DNA of 64,000 nt from CAVRAZ01 sp963719135 (lineage in GTDB: Bacteria; Pseudomonadota; Gammaproteobacteria; DSM-19610): assembly GCA_963719135.1 (NCBI GenBank), contig CAVRAZ010000004.1:1-64000 (forward strand). The letters run 5' to 3'. The translations under genes were made by a program, and so were the position numbers. The notes under the pieces are model-generated. The model was given only the letters and a program-made list of their open reading frames with translations, did not search any database and was not told the origin of the DNA. Of the stretch, positions 38,050 to 46,509 are shown in pieces. Position 1 is the first letter of the stretch, and every line of letters begins with the position of its first letter.

Positions 38050-41000
38050 TTACCAGCTACAGGTCGAACCGCCGTTCTGGTCCTTGGAGATGAACTCCCA
38101 GACCTTGGGCGACAGCCGTCCCTGTACCAGATGCTGCTTCCAGGTCAGGTTGGTGCATTTGGCCAGGCTCAGGAAGTTGCCCGACGGCCCGCCGTTAACT
38201 GAATGGCAGTTGGCGCAGACACCGCTGGCGATCTGCGAAGCCGTGCGGTCGTTGATGCCGTCACCGTTGGTGTCGGGATCACCGGCCACGTGACCCAGTG
38301 CCGCGATCTCGGCCTTGTCCTGCGTCGCCCGGCCGACACGTCCCACGAAGGAGTGCCGCAGCCACTTGCCGCTGGACTCGCTGATCTTGTTACTGCGATC
38401 GCCATGGCAGTTCTGACAGGTCGAATTCAGCGGGTTGGCATCGTCCGTGTAGGTGTGCGCCCAGCCGACCGCACCGTCGAAGCTAGTGCCGCCGAAGGTG
38501 CTGCTCTTCTGGATCCAGGTCGGTCGGCCATCGCTGCCCACCGTATGGCAGGTGCCGCACTTCAGCGGGCCGTGCGAACCGTCCGCATTCAGCGCCGCCG
38601 CCTGCGCGTAGCTGGTGGAGTCAATCGTCGGTGTCACCGGATACAAGCCGTGAGTCGACTCGTGACAACCCTGACAGCTCACCCCCTGGTGACCCTTCGA
38701 GTAGCGCATCAGGCTCGCCTTCGCCGGATAGTTGAACGGCGGGTAGAAGTTGATGTTCCCGCTCTGCTCGACGTAGGGGGCGGCATGGCAGTCCGCACAA
38801 TGCGGCTCGCCCGCCGCCAGCCAATGGTCACGACCATCGGTCGCCGCCGAGAACGGCACCGTCGCGGCCTTGTTCGCCGTGTTGATGAACGGGTTGGCCG
38901 GATAGCGCCACGCACTCTGGTTGCTCTTGTTGGCGTTGATCTTGCTCACGCAATCCGGGGTGGTGCAGAAACTCAGGATATTGACGCTGAAGTCACCGTC
39001 CGCATCCGAGGTCCCCACCGGTGCACCCGCCTGGGTAACCTCGATCGTTGCCAGGTTGGCATCCGAGATTGCCGGATCCCAGACCGCATGGGTGAAATCA
39101 CCCAGCGCATTGGTGTTGGTCGGATCCAGCCAGGCAATCGCCTGCGCCTGGCTCACCCCCACGGCACTCGCCACACCCGCCAGCGTCGACTGACCCCGCG
39201 GGTTGGTGATGCAGTCGCCGTTGATGAGGTTATTACAGTCCTCCGTGCGCCACAGCTCCTGGCCCAGCTGGCTGTGACAGTTGGTGCACCACAGCCCGCG
39301 CGTCGGCGAACCGGAGACACCGGCCACCCCGTCCTGGTTGTAGAACACATTAGTCGACAGCCACGTGCCCACCGCATTCAGGTGGCTTGGCGTCTCCGCT
39401 CCGTCCACGTCCTTCATCGGGTTGGAGTGCACGTCGCGGCCCACGAAGCAGCCGCCGCTCGCCAGCCGGTTGTCGCTCAACGCCTGGAAGTTCGTGCCGC
39501 CCTTGGTGATCGGGTAGCCGTCCATCACACCGTCGGAGCGGTGCGCCGGATGACAGCCCTGACAGCCGCCGCTGCGGCCCGCGTTATCGGCAAAGTTGAT
39601 GCTGCCGCCTTCGCTCACCTCACGGTGACGATGGTGAATCGCCTCGCTGATCGGCTTGATCACCTGTGTCAGCCCCGCATCCTTGTAGGCCGATTTCACC
39701 ACCGCAATCACGTTGTCCGCATGACACTTCTGGCAGATCACGCTCTCCTTGCCCAACCGCGTGTTCTGCGCCGGTGCGCCGCAGGTGCTCGCAGAAGGAT
39801 AGTGGTCACTGCCGCAGGCCGGCCAGTTGGCCGTGAACCCCGTACCGTTGTCGAAGTCATGCAGTGCCAGCATGTTGATCGCCGCACCCTTCAACCGCGA
39901 GTACCAGTCGGAATCCCCCGCCGCCGTGCTAATGCCGTAATAGGCATCCCAGTAGTTCTTCTCCCCCGTGGTGATCGCCTCCAGGCTCGCCCCGGCATAC
40001 GGCCCGTTGCTGGCGCTGAAGTAGAACGGATTCGACGTGCCCGGACCGCGCACATAACTCGGGCTGTTCGTGTTTGGCTGCCCGTTGGTCATCGCCGGCA
40101 CCGAGTGACAGCGCTCGCAGTTCGGGATGTCGATCGGTGCCGTACCGAAGCCGATCACCGGCTTGCCGTTGCTGCCGATCACCGCTGGACCCTCGGTGCA
40201 GCTCTGACCGCTCGTGCAGTTCGCCACATGCAACGCCGCCTTCATCTCCACGTACGGCCGGATCGAGTCCTCGTCCACCAGACCCGGATCGGCAAAGAAA
40301 CTGATCGAGTCCTCGAACGGCGTCAGCGGCAGTCCCAGCGCTTCCCAGATCTTCGGCGAGGTCAGCATGACCGGCAGGTTCTCCAGCACCTTCATCTGCG
40401 TGTACACCACCGTGCCGGTGTCCCCCGTGAACGTCAGCACGTTGTCGAAACCGCTGGCCGCACCCGTCGGACCCATCGGCTGCAGCGCCGCACCCACGTT
40501 GGCCGGATACACCACACCCATGGATCCATTGGTCACGCCGAGGCGGATCTTGTTCGCCTCCAGACTGGTGTGCGCCGGGTTGCTACCCTCCAGGTCGGAG
40601 TAGATGTAGAAGTGGTTCAACCAGCCGTTGGCATAGTTGTCGCTCGGATCGTTGAAGTTCCCGTTGCCCTTCACCACACCGTAGGCACCCTCGTAGGTCC
40701 CCGTCACCAGCTTGCCGTTGGCATCCACCGCCGCCGAGTCGTACTTGGTGGAGGTGTAGAACATCGAGTTGCCTTCCACATTGCTGATCAGCGTCGAGGT
40801 CTGCACCTTGCCCTGGCCCTCACGGCGCGGCTGCGCATCGTGGTAGTACTCCAGGTAATACTTGGTGAAGTTGCCGGAACCGTCCAGTTCCGCATCACGC
40901 ACCACCGTCGGGCGGCCCAGGCCGTCGACGTTGTTGGGATCGCCCGAGAGCAGCCGCGGGAAATCGTCCCCGTGGACCGGGGTGCCCGCCGGCTGCGGCT

Positions 41001-42135
41001 TCACCACCTGCGCCAGGATCGAGTTGTACGGCGGCAGCACGCAGCAGTAGGCAAACTCGAAACCGGTGCAGTGCATGCCCAGCTCGTAGTTCATCAGGAT
41101 CTTGAAATCCGTCTGCTTCGACAGGATGTTGATGTTCACCTTCGTCACCGACGACACGTTGCCATTGGGGTCCCGCGCCTTGTAGGTGAAGCTGTCGTTG
41201 GCGTTGTCGCTCAGGCTGGTGTTCGGCGTGTAGCTGAACGAACCGTCGAGGTTCAGTGTCAGGTTGCCATTGATCGGGTTGCTGACCAGTTGCGCCGTCA
41301 GCGTGGACGCCGAGTCCGGAATCGGTTTGCCCAGGGAGTCGGTGTCGAAGTCGTTGTAGAGCACGCCGGAAATGCGCGAGGCCGCCACGTTCAGCGTGGT
41401 GCCCACCGGGGTGGCGTAGGTGTCGCCGCGGCCGACCGGGGAACCGTTGGCGCTCGCCGCCGAAATGGTGATCGTCACCGTCGCGGTGTTCGACAACTGG
41501 AACGGGGTCTGCCCCTCCCGCGCCTTGTAGGTAAAGGTGTCCGTCGTCGGCAAGGTACCCGTGCCGGTGTAGTTGTAGGTGAACGACCCGTTCGCGTTCG
41601 GGGTGAGGGTGCCCTTGGTCGTCGTCGCCTGCAGCACCGCCGTCAGGGTCGCCGGGGTCTCGTCGGTGTCGTTGCCGAGCACGCCCGGGGCGCCGACACT
41701 CAGCAGCGTCCCCTGTGTGGCGTTATAACTGTCGGGATTGGCTACCGGCGGATTGTTGGTGCCGCCGCCCGTTACCGTCACATTGGTGGCAGCCGTGCAC
41801 TCGCCGCTCTTGTCGGTGACATGTACGCTGACCGAGAAGGGACCCCCGGCGGCGCTGTAGGTCACCGCCTGCGACTGACTGGTCGAGGTCGTCGGTGACG
41901 CGGGTCCGGAAAAGGTCCAGACATAGGTCGTGCTGCCCTTGCCACCGCCGGTGTTCGCGGTAAAGGTGAATGGCACGTTGACAGTCGCGGTACCGTTCGC
42001 CGGTGTAATACTGCAGGTCAGCGGGGGGCCACCTGCGGCCCATGCGGTTGATGCCCCCAGCGCCAGGACGACTAGGATACCGGCCACCGTCCCCAACACG
42101 CGTCGCGCCGTCATCAGCAGAGTTGTTAGATACAT
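38050..42135 (-). CDS. Large secreted nonaheme c-type cytochrome with cadherin-like repeats
   Basis: A 1,361-residue exported multiheme cytochrome. The ATG at 42135 has GAGGGG upstream, then a signal peptide ending near AWAAGG. An Ig/PKD-like module (CSITPANGTATVNVPFTFTA) is followed by two cadherin-like/VCBS-type repeats (NPPVANPDSYNATQGTLLSV; GRGDTYATPVGTTLNVAASR). The unassigned domain begins at NYELGMHCTGFEFAYCCVLP (Cys356 of LGMHC). Nine CxxCH motifs run from residue 673: CERCH, CQKCH, CQGCH, CTNCH, CADCH, CQGCH, CGTCH, CQNCH, CANCH. Heme count and order of parts match the protein at 3188-6139, so they are paralogues with different N-terminal modules. Electron transfer is secure; substrate, location and partners unknown. 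Confidence 0.9.
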   Translation of the reverse strand: MYLTTLLMTARRVLGTVAGILVVLALGASTAWAAGGPPLTCSITPANGTATVNVPFTFTANTGGGKGSTTYVWTFSGPASPTTSTSQSQAVTYSAAGGPFSVSVHVTDKSGECTAATNVTVTGGGTNNPPVANPDSYNATQGTLLSVGAPGVLGNDTDETPATLTAVLQATTTKGTLTPNANGSFTYNYTGTGTLPTTDTFTYKAREGQTPFQLSNTATVTITISAASANGSPVGRGDTYATPVGTTLNVAASRISGVLYNDFDTDSLGKPIPDSASTLTAQLVSNPINGNLTLNLDGSFSYTPNTSLSDNANDSFTYKARDPNGNVSSVTKVNINILSKQTDFKILMNYELGMHCTGFEFAYCCVLPPYNSILAQVVKPQPAGTPVHGDDFPRLLSGDPNNVDGLGRPTVVRDAELDGSGNFTKYYLEYYHDAQPRREGQGKVQTSTLISNVEGNSMFYTSTKYDSAAVDANGKLVTGTYEGAYGVVKGNGNFNDPSDNYANGWLNHFYIYSDLEGSNPAHTSLEANKIRLGVTNGSMGVVYPANVGAALQPMGPTGAASGFDNVLTFTGDTGTVVYTQMKVLENLPVMLTSPKIWEALGLPLTPFEDSISFFADPGLVDEDSIRPYVEMKAALHVANCTSGQSCTEGPAVIGSNGKPVIGFGTAPIDIPNCERCHSVPAMTNGQPNTNSPSYVRGPGTSNPFYFSASNGPYAGASLEAITTGEKNYWDAYYGISTAAGDSDWYSRLKGAAINMLALHDFDNGTGFTANWPACGSDHYPSASTCGAPAQNTRLGKESVICQKCHADNVIAVVKSAYKDAGLTQVIKPISEAIHHRHREVSEGGSINFADNAGRSGGCQGCHPAHRSDGVMDGYPITKGGTNFQALSDNRLASGGCFVGRDVHSNPMKDVDGAETPSHLNAVGTWLSTNVFYNQDGVAGVSGSPTRGLWCTNCHSQLGQELWRTEDCNNLINGDCITNPRGQSTLAGVASAVGVSQAQAIAWLDPTNTNALGDFTHAVWDPAISDANLATIEVTQAGAPVGTSDADGDFSVNILSFCTTPDCVSKINANKSNQSAWRYPANPFINTANKAATVPFSAATDGRDHWLAAGEPHCADCHAAPYVEQSGNINFYPPFNYPAKASLMRYSKGHQGVSCQGCHESTHGLYPVTPTIDSTSYAQAAALNADGSHGPLKCGTCHTVGSDGRPTWIQKSSTFGGTSFDGAVGWAHTYTDDANPLNSTCQNCHGDRSNKISESSGKWLRHSFVGRVGRATQDKAEIAALGHVAGDPDTNGDGINDRTASQIASGVCANCHSVNGGPSGNFLSLAKCTNLTWKQHLVQGRLSPKVWEFISKDQNGGSTCSW

Positions 42136-42678
42136 GCCATTATCCCCTCAGATGTTGTCTGTCATATAAAAAACCCCTCACCCTTGCGGCAGAGGTCAAT
42201 TACATCAACTCACGGAGTTCCCATGAACTCCAACAGCGACGCAAATCGTTTGGTGAACTTTCAGCGAATGCAGTTGTCACGCCAACAGATGGCGGAATGC
42301 TAAGTGGTTGTACGTACGCTTTATAAGCATATTAGCATGCGGCCAGTCTGCCAGTGTTGGCAGGCAGGCATGCCACATTTGTCAGAGCCGCTGTCAGTAT
42401 TGTCAGACAAACAGACGGGAAAGAGTGCCGGAGTCCCCGGGTTTGGTCGGGTATTTTTCTGATAGTGCGGTATGGCGGTCGAGGACCCCTCTCTGGTACG
42501 CAATAAACCATGCAGCGTCAGAACGAGATCACGAAGATTGCTTGGCAAGCAAAGTTGCATGAATTTTCACACAGCCTTAATCACCACCATTGTCCACGCG
42601 GTCGAAGTGGTATTAAATAGTTAAACGTTGGCCTATGAAACAACTAAACGATTTATATTGGGGGTCATGTTCTGATTC
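42136..42678. other. Upstream region of the large cytochrome gene
   Basis: About 540 AT-richer bases with no gene I can support. The part near 42136-42200 should contain the promoter and leader of the cytochrome gene. TGTCAG repeats occur around 42378-42412 (TTGTCAGAGCCG...TTGTCAGACAAA) but I cannot assign them. Confidence 0.4.
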
Positions 42679-42843
42679 ATGATGGCGCTTGTGAACGACA
42701 TAGCGATCGGCGATTACAACGACCGCCGCGGCTGGAATCCGGCGCACTTTCCGTTGATTGATTCGGACGGCAAGCATCTCCCTGCCGTCCGGTGCCAACA
42801 GGCTGACCGGCGCGCGTGCAGTATCAGCGTGCAGGAGGTCTGA
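42679..42843 (+). CDS. Possible 54-residue protein
   Basis: A short frame (MMALVNDIAIGDYNDRRGWN..., ending SISVQEV) that stops three bases before the next small gene, with the ribosome site of that gene inside its last codons. The translation is balanced and acidic-polar with three Cys. No good ribosome site precedes it. It may be an upstream partner of the 81-residue gene or chance. Confidence 0.3.
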   Translation: MMALVNDIAIGDYNDRRGWNPAHFPLIDSDGKHLPAVRCQQADRRACSISVQEV

Positions 42844-42846
42844 CCA

Positions 42847-43092
42847 ATGCCCGTTCGTTACATCCTCCGCGGCATACCACGTCTTGGCAAACCGGATGTT
42901 GATGTCGACGTTTTCCTGATCTCCGCCTCTGATCCACAGCAGTTAACCACACTGGACAGCCCGAGCGGCCACCTGCCGGGCAATGTGGAGGTGGAACTGA
43001 TGCCGCATCCCAATAAGACGGAAGCCCTCGAACAAGTCCAGCGGATCGGTATAGAACGTGGCTGGCAATACGTAGGTTCGAGTATCGACTGA
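42847..43092 (+). CDS. Small conserved-looking protein (81 aa), own ribosome site and terminator
   Basis: An 81-residue soluble protein. AGGAGGT is seven bases before the ATG, and an intrinsic terminator lies 23 bases after the stop, so the unit looks like a real gene. The translation is MPVRYILRGIPRLGKPDVDV then FLISASDPQQLTTLDSPSGH, ending IGIERGWQYVGSSID, an alpha/beta pattern with no membrane segment or metal motif. No family recognised. It is divergent from the large cytochrome gene. Confidence 0.6.
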   Translation: MPVRYILRGIPRLGKPDVDVDVFLISASDPQQLTTLDSPSGHLPGNVEVELMPHPNKTEALEQVQRIGIERGWQYVGSSID

Positions 43093-43114
43093 CCTGTCAT
43101 CACCGATCTACCGA

Positions 43115-43143
43115 CCCCGGCCACTGCGCCGGGGTTTTTCTTT
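43115..43143 (+). terminator. Intrinsic terminator after the 81-residue gene
   Basis: Stem CCCCGGC (43115-43121) with GCCGGGG (43128-43134), six-base loop, followed by TTTTTCTTT. Confidence 0.88.
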
Positions 43144-43359
43144 GACGCAGTCCAGACAAGCCTGACAGACGCTCCTCACCCATCGTGCCACATACCCTTA
43201 CATGGGTGTCATCACTTGATGCTGAAGCGTCGCGCTGCCTTCTCAAACGGTCTGTACACGCACAAGGCATAGAGCGCATCATAGATATCCACTAGCCTAG
43301 GGGTCATCATGGCTTAATAATGCCAGTTCGTTGGCTGAAACCGAAGGTCTTCTTTACTT

Positions 43360-43529
43360 GTATTCTGTTGGAAAACTCCGCATGTTCTACGATAGCAACT
43401 GCGAAGATGAAGTTTCGGCGCGGAGAATGCTCTCAAATAGATTTTCACGCTTCAAATATCAAAGTATCGAACTCTCGTAAGAATCAGAAGCAGAAAATTC
43501 TGCTGCGTTAGAGTTTTCCAACAGAATAC
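43360..43529. repeat. MITE-like element, 170 bp with 19-bp terminal inverted repeats
   Basis: GTATTCTGTTGGAAAACTC at 43360-43378 is repeated exactly inverted at 43511-43529. The 132-base interior is AT-rich with no credible gene. Size, perfect ends and absence of a transposase fit a miniature inverted-repeat element. No other copy was seen in the window, and a target duplication is not clear. Confidence 0.78.
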
Positions 43530-43773
43530 TTGCATTGTTGCCGTTCAGGTATTTTGGCTGAACGGCGAGAGTGGGTCGACTCCCGCCAATTAGACGATCC
43601 AAATAGAAGAGCAGGCTAAATTTCGGGGTATGAGTTACAACACGACATTCCCATGTCCAAAGAAACCCCGCTTACACAAAATACTGCGCACTTCCCATCC
43701 TGATCCGGCGGCCCGGTCACGGTACCAGGCCAGCCTCTCGACCGGTTCCCGGTCTCACCTTCTCCCTGCGGGC

Positions 43774-43800
43774 AAAAAAAGGGGGAGTGACCACTCCCCC
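43774..43800 (-). terminator. Intrinsic terminator after the truncated gene
   Basis: On the minus strand the 9-bp stem GGGGGAGTG/CACTCCCCC with a two-base loop is followed by seven T residues. It lies about 25 bases after the stop codon at 43825. Confidence 0.88.
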
Positions 43801-43824
43801 TGGGCCCATCACAGTGTATGGGCG

Positions 43825-44144
43825 TTAACGGTTGACACAGGCGTTCTTCTTCCACTGGCAGGTGGGCTCGGCGTTGCAGACCGACTTGTTGGTGATCGTT
43901 GAGCAATTCACCGCCGCCTGTATCGTGGTCCTGACGGTACCGGTCCGCGCCTGCCCGCCGTGATTGGTGTTGTCACGCACTACCACGGTGGAATCGAGCG
44001 TCTGCCCGCCAGCACCCGTCCCGTTGCCGCGCACGGTCAGGGTCACCGAGGTGTTGCTGGCACCGGGGGCCACGGTCACCGACGGAGCCGACAGCAGTGA
44101 CGGCAGAATGAAACTGCCGGTGCTGCCAGTTTCGCTCAGGATAC
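43825..44144 (-). pseudogene. C-terminal remnant of an exported protein, truncated by an IS3 element
   Basis: About 106 residues of open frame run from the edge of the IS3 element to a stop, followed by a good terminator. The start is lost. The translation has a Ser/Thr/Gly-rich Ig-like strand region (FILPSLLSAPSVTVAPGASN, then TSVTLTVRGNGTGAGGQTLD) and ends with a four-Cys tail (CSTITNKSVCNAEPTCQWKK then NACVNR). The style resembles the Ig-like parts of the nonaheme cytochromes, so it may be the end of a related surface or periplasmic protein; it has no CxxCH. The N-terminal part is not found right of the element. Confidence 0.72.
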
Positions 44145-44183
44145 TGAACCGCCCCGGGTTCTCCGGAGACCCGTTTGTTTGAG

Positions 44184-45081
44184 TCAGGCCGCCATGGCCG
44201 ACTCTTCCAATTGGCGATAATACGCCTGTTCCAGTTCCGCCGGTGGCACATTGCCAATCGGTTCCAGTAGCCGCCGGTGATTGAACCAGTCCACCCATTC
44301 CAGGGTGGCAAATTCAACCGCATCAACGTTTCGCCAGGGACCACGGCGACGGATCACTTCGGTCTTGTAAAGACCATTGATCGTCTCTGCCAAAGCGTTG
44401 TCGTACGAGTCACCCGTGCTTCCGACCGACGCCTCAATGCCCACTTCAGCCAGACGCTCCGTGTAGCGGATCGACAGATACTGACATCCCCGGTCACTAT
44501 GGTGGATCAAACCTTCGGTTGCTGTCCGCGACCACAGCGCCTGCTCCAGCGCGTCCAGCACCCGATCCGTGTGCAACGAGCTTCCAACCCGCCAGCCGAC
44601 AATACGCCGGGCAAAGACATCAATGACGAAGGCCACATAGACAAAGCCCACCCAGGTCGCTACCTACGTGATGTCCGCCACCCACAGCTGGTTCGGGCGT
44701 ATGGCGGTAAACTGCCGATTCACCAAATCAGCAGGCCGGTCTGCCGCATCATCGCTTACCGTGGTTCGGCAGGGTTTTCCACGTACCACACCCTGCAAAC
44801 CCAGGACGCCCATCAGGCGCTCCACCGTGCAGCGAGCAACCTCGAACTGCTCCCGTTTCAGCTGTCGCCAGACCTTCCACGCACCATAGACCTGGAAGTT
44901 CTCGTCCCAGATCCGCTGGATTTCGTCCGATAGCTCCCTGTCGCGCCGCACCCGCGGTGGCAACCGTTCAGGGTCCGTCTCCCGGGCCTTGTGCTCGTAG
45001 TACGTCGCGGGGGGCAATCGGCAGCTGTGCGCAGATCGGCTCGACCCCCTAGTCGTCCCGGTGCTCGTCGATAAACGACAC
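44184..45081 (-). pseudogene. IS3-family transposase OrfB, inactivated
   Basis: The catalytic half of an IS3 transposase. The integrase core is well preserved: QFTAIRPNQLWVADIT, FVYVAFVIDVFARRIVGWRV, LIHHSDRGCQYLSIRYTERL and SVGSTGDSYDNALAETINGL with the DDE residues. It carries three lesions: an in-frame TAG at 45049-45051 (VSFIDEHRDD-stop), a six-C run in the coding strand at 45009-45014 that shifts the frame by one, and a TAG at 44664-44666 between ADIT and VATWVGFVYV. Both stops sit where relatives have Tyr, so they are TAC-to-TAG changes. Not functional. Confidence 0.9.
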
Positions 45082-45086
45082 CACAC

Positions 45087-45262
45087 TTCGGTTTGCGGTC
45101 GAGCTCCGCCCGGGCGAAAAAAGCCGATGCCTTGCGCAATATCTCGTTGGCCCGCTTCAGCTCACGATTCTCACGCTCCAGCGCCTTGAGCCGCTCACGA
45201 TCCGAACTCGTCAGCCCTTCACGCAATCCCTGGTCGCGCTCCGCCCGACGCACCCATTTGCG
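45087..45262 (-). pseudogene. IS3-family OrfA, distal part (split by IS66)
   Basis: Continues the OrfA frame after the IS66 insertion: KWVRRAERDQGLREGLTSSD, then RERLKALERENRELKRANEI and LRKASAFFARAELDRKPK, a leucine-zipper-like helix typical of OrfA. The proximal part ending AETLRKW lies at 51018-51167. The exact end of OrfA is uncertain. Confidence 0.82.
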
Positions 45263-45350
45263 GTAACCGTTCAAACCAGGCCGTTCTTTAACCTTCCCTG
45301 AGGTTGCGTACTCTCACCGCGTGATGACCCGGCAACGAGGAGACGCGACG

Positions 45351-45698
45351 ATGAGAACGGCAGTATCGACACCGATCACCAGCAGCAAACGAGGCCGGCG
45401 CAACGCCAGCGAGTGGCGTGCGCTGATGCGGGGATTTTCGCAGGGCGGCGAGACGCGCACACAGTTCTGCCGGCGCCACGGCGTGGCGCTCAGCACCTTC
45501 GATTGGTGGCGCCGGCGTCTGCGCAGTGAGCCGACCCCGCGAGCGGTAGCGAACACAACGCCCCCACAGGAGGCGGGTGTGCTGTTCGTCGAACTCACCC
45601 GGGAGCAGCAACCGGTTGCCGCCGTATCCGCGGGCTGGGATGTGGAACTCGAACTCGGCCGCGGCGTATTTGTGCGCCTGAGGCGGGGAGCGTGCTGA
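45351..45698 (+). CDS. tnpA: IS66 accessory protein TnpA
   Basis: A 115-residue protein. The start at 45351 (MRTAVSTPITSSKRGRR) has GAGGAG upstream; a ten-codon longer frame lacks one. Core: NASEWRALMRGFSQGGETRT, then QFCRRHGVALSTFDWWRRRL, the helix-turn-helix of IS66 TnpA. The C-terminal part (WDVELELGRGVFVRLRRGA) is also typical. Its end overlaps the start of tnpB. TnpA is needed for transposition, but its exact role is unclear. Confidence 0.9.
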   Translation: MRTAVSTPITSSKRGRRNASEWRALMRGFSQGGETRTQFCRRHGVALSTFDWWRRRLRSEPTPRAVANTTPPQEAGVLFVELTREQQPVAAVSAGWDVELELGRGVFVRLRRGAC

Positions 45699-46039
45699 GT
45701 GTGGCGCCGGGACGGCGCATCTGGTTGTGCACGCAGCCGACCGATATGCGCTGCTCGTTCGATGGATTGTCCGCGCGGGTGAAGCATCACCTGGGCGAGG
45801 ATCCGCTGAATGGACACTGGTATGCGTTCATCAATCGGCGACAGACACAGATCAAAGTGCTGGCTTTCGAGGACGGCGGTTACTGCCTGTGGAGCAAGCG
45901 CCTGGAAGAAGGACAGTTCGCGTGCGGGCCGGCCGGCGTGGTGAAGCGCACGCTGTGCCACACGGAATTTATGGCGCTGCTGGAAGGCGTGGACATGGTG
46001 ATCAAGCGGCAACGAAAACGTTACAAAAAGGCAGCATGA
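45692..46039 (+). CDS. tnpB: IS66 accessory protein TnpB
   Basis: A 115-residue protein beginning at a GTG that overlaps the tnpA stop. It shows the IS66 Orf2 signature: RIWLCTQPTDMRCSFDGLSA, LGEDPLNGHWYAFINRRQTQ, KVLAFEDGGYCLWSKRLEEG and a basic end (KRQRKRYKKAA). Complete. Probably translated by coupling with tnpA. Confidence 0.93.
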   Translation: MLSVAPGRRIWLCTQPTDMRCSFDGLSARVKHHLGEDPLNGHWYAFINRRQTQIKVLAFEDGGYCLWSKRLEEGQFACGPAGVVKRTLCHTEFMALLEGVDMVIKRQRKRYKKAA

Positions 46040-46125
46040 GAAGTAGGTAAAACACCATGAAATAAGCTGCATAATGCGTTTCGATTTGATAGAATAATCG
46101 CAGTTAAAAACGAGACGTAACCATC

Positions 46126-46318
46126 GTGTCAACGGCGGTCCGCATCGCTGAATTGGAACAGCAGAACGCGCAGTTGAGTGAGCAGCTCGCAACACTTTCT
46201 GCCGATCACGCTATGCTGAGACGACAACTCGACTGGTTCAAACGCCAGCTCTTCGGCGCGAAAAGCGAGAAGCAGCTATTCATCGATCCCGCTGTCCAAG
46301 GCAACCTGCTTGCCACAC
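46126..46318 (+). pseudogene. tnpC: IS66 transposase TnpC, 5' part
   Basis: The start of TnpC (GTG at 46126): a coiled-coil lead (ELEQQNAQLSEQLATLSADH) then RQLDWFKRQLFGAKSEKQLF and DPAVQGNLLATL, broken after the codons for Ala-Thr by the IS21-like element. The rest lies at 49633-50996; removing the insert and one 6-bp duplication restores the frame. Confidence 0.93.
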
Positions 46319-46509
46319 TGTCATCGACGTTCCGAAATTGTAGTGATCTGGCCGGTTTGAAACTGTCTTTGTCGGCATAGATACCGGGCCAGGTTTTGCC
46401 GCTCTAACCCCCCTTTGTTCGCGCGCGCGCGACGGAGTAGCCGGCGTGGATACTGGCGTTGTGTTCATCGCGTCACGTCTCATCATCGGTCCCCGGAAGG
46501 GGGTGATTG

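Noticed and set aside
38203..41898. 1,231-codon plus-strand frame opposite the large cytochrome
   Set aside because: Antisense shadow of the 1,361-residue cytochrome; very Arg/His-rich with no domain.
43360..43529. CRISPR or tandem repeat array
   Set aside because: Only one pair of inverted ends is present and no regularly spaced direct repeats occur anywhere in the window.
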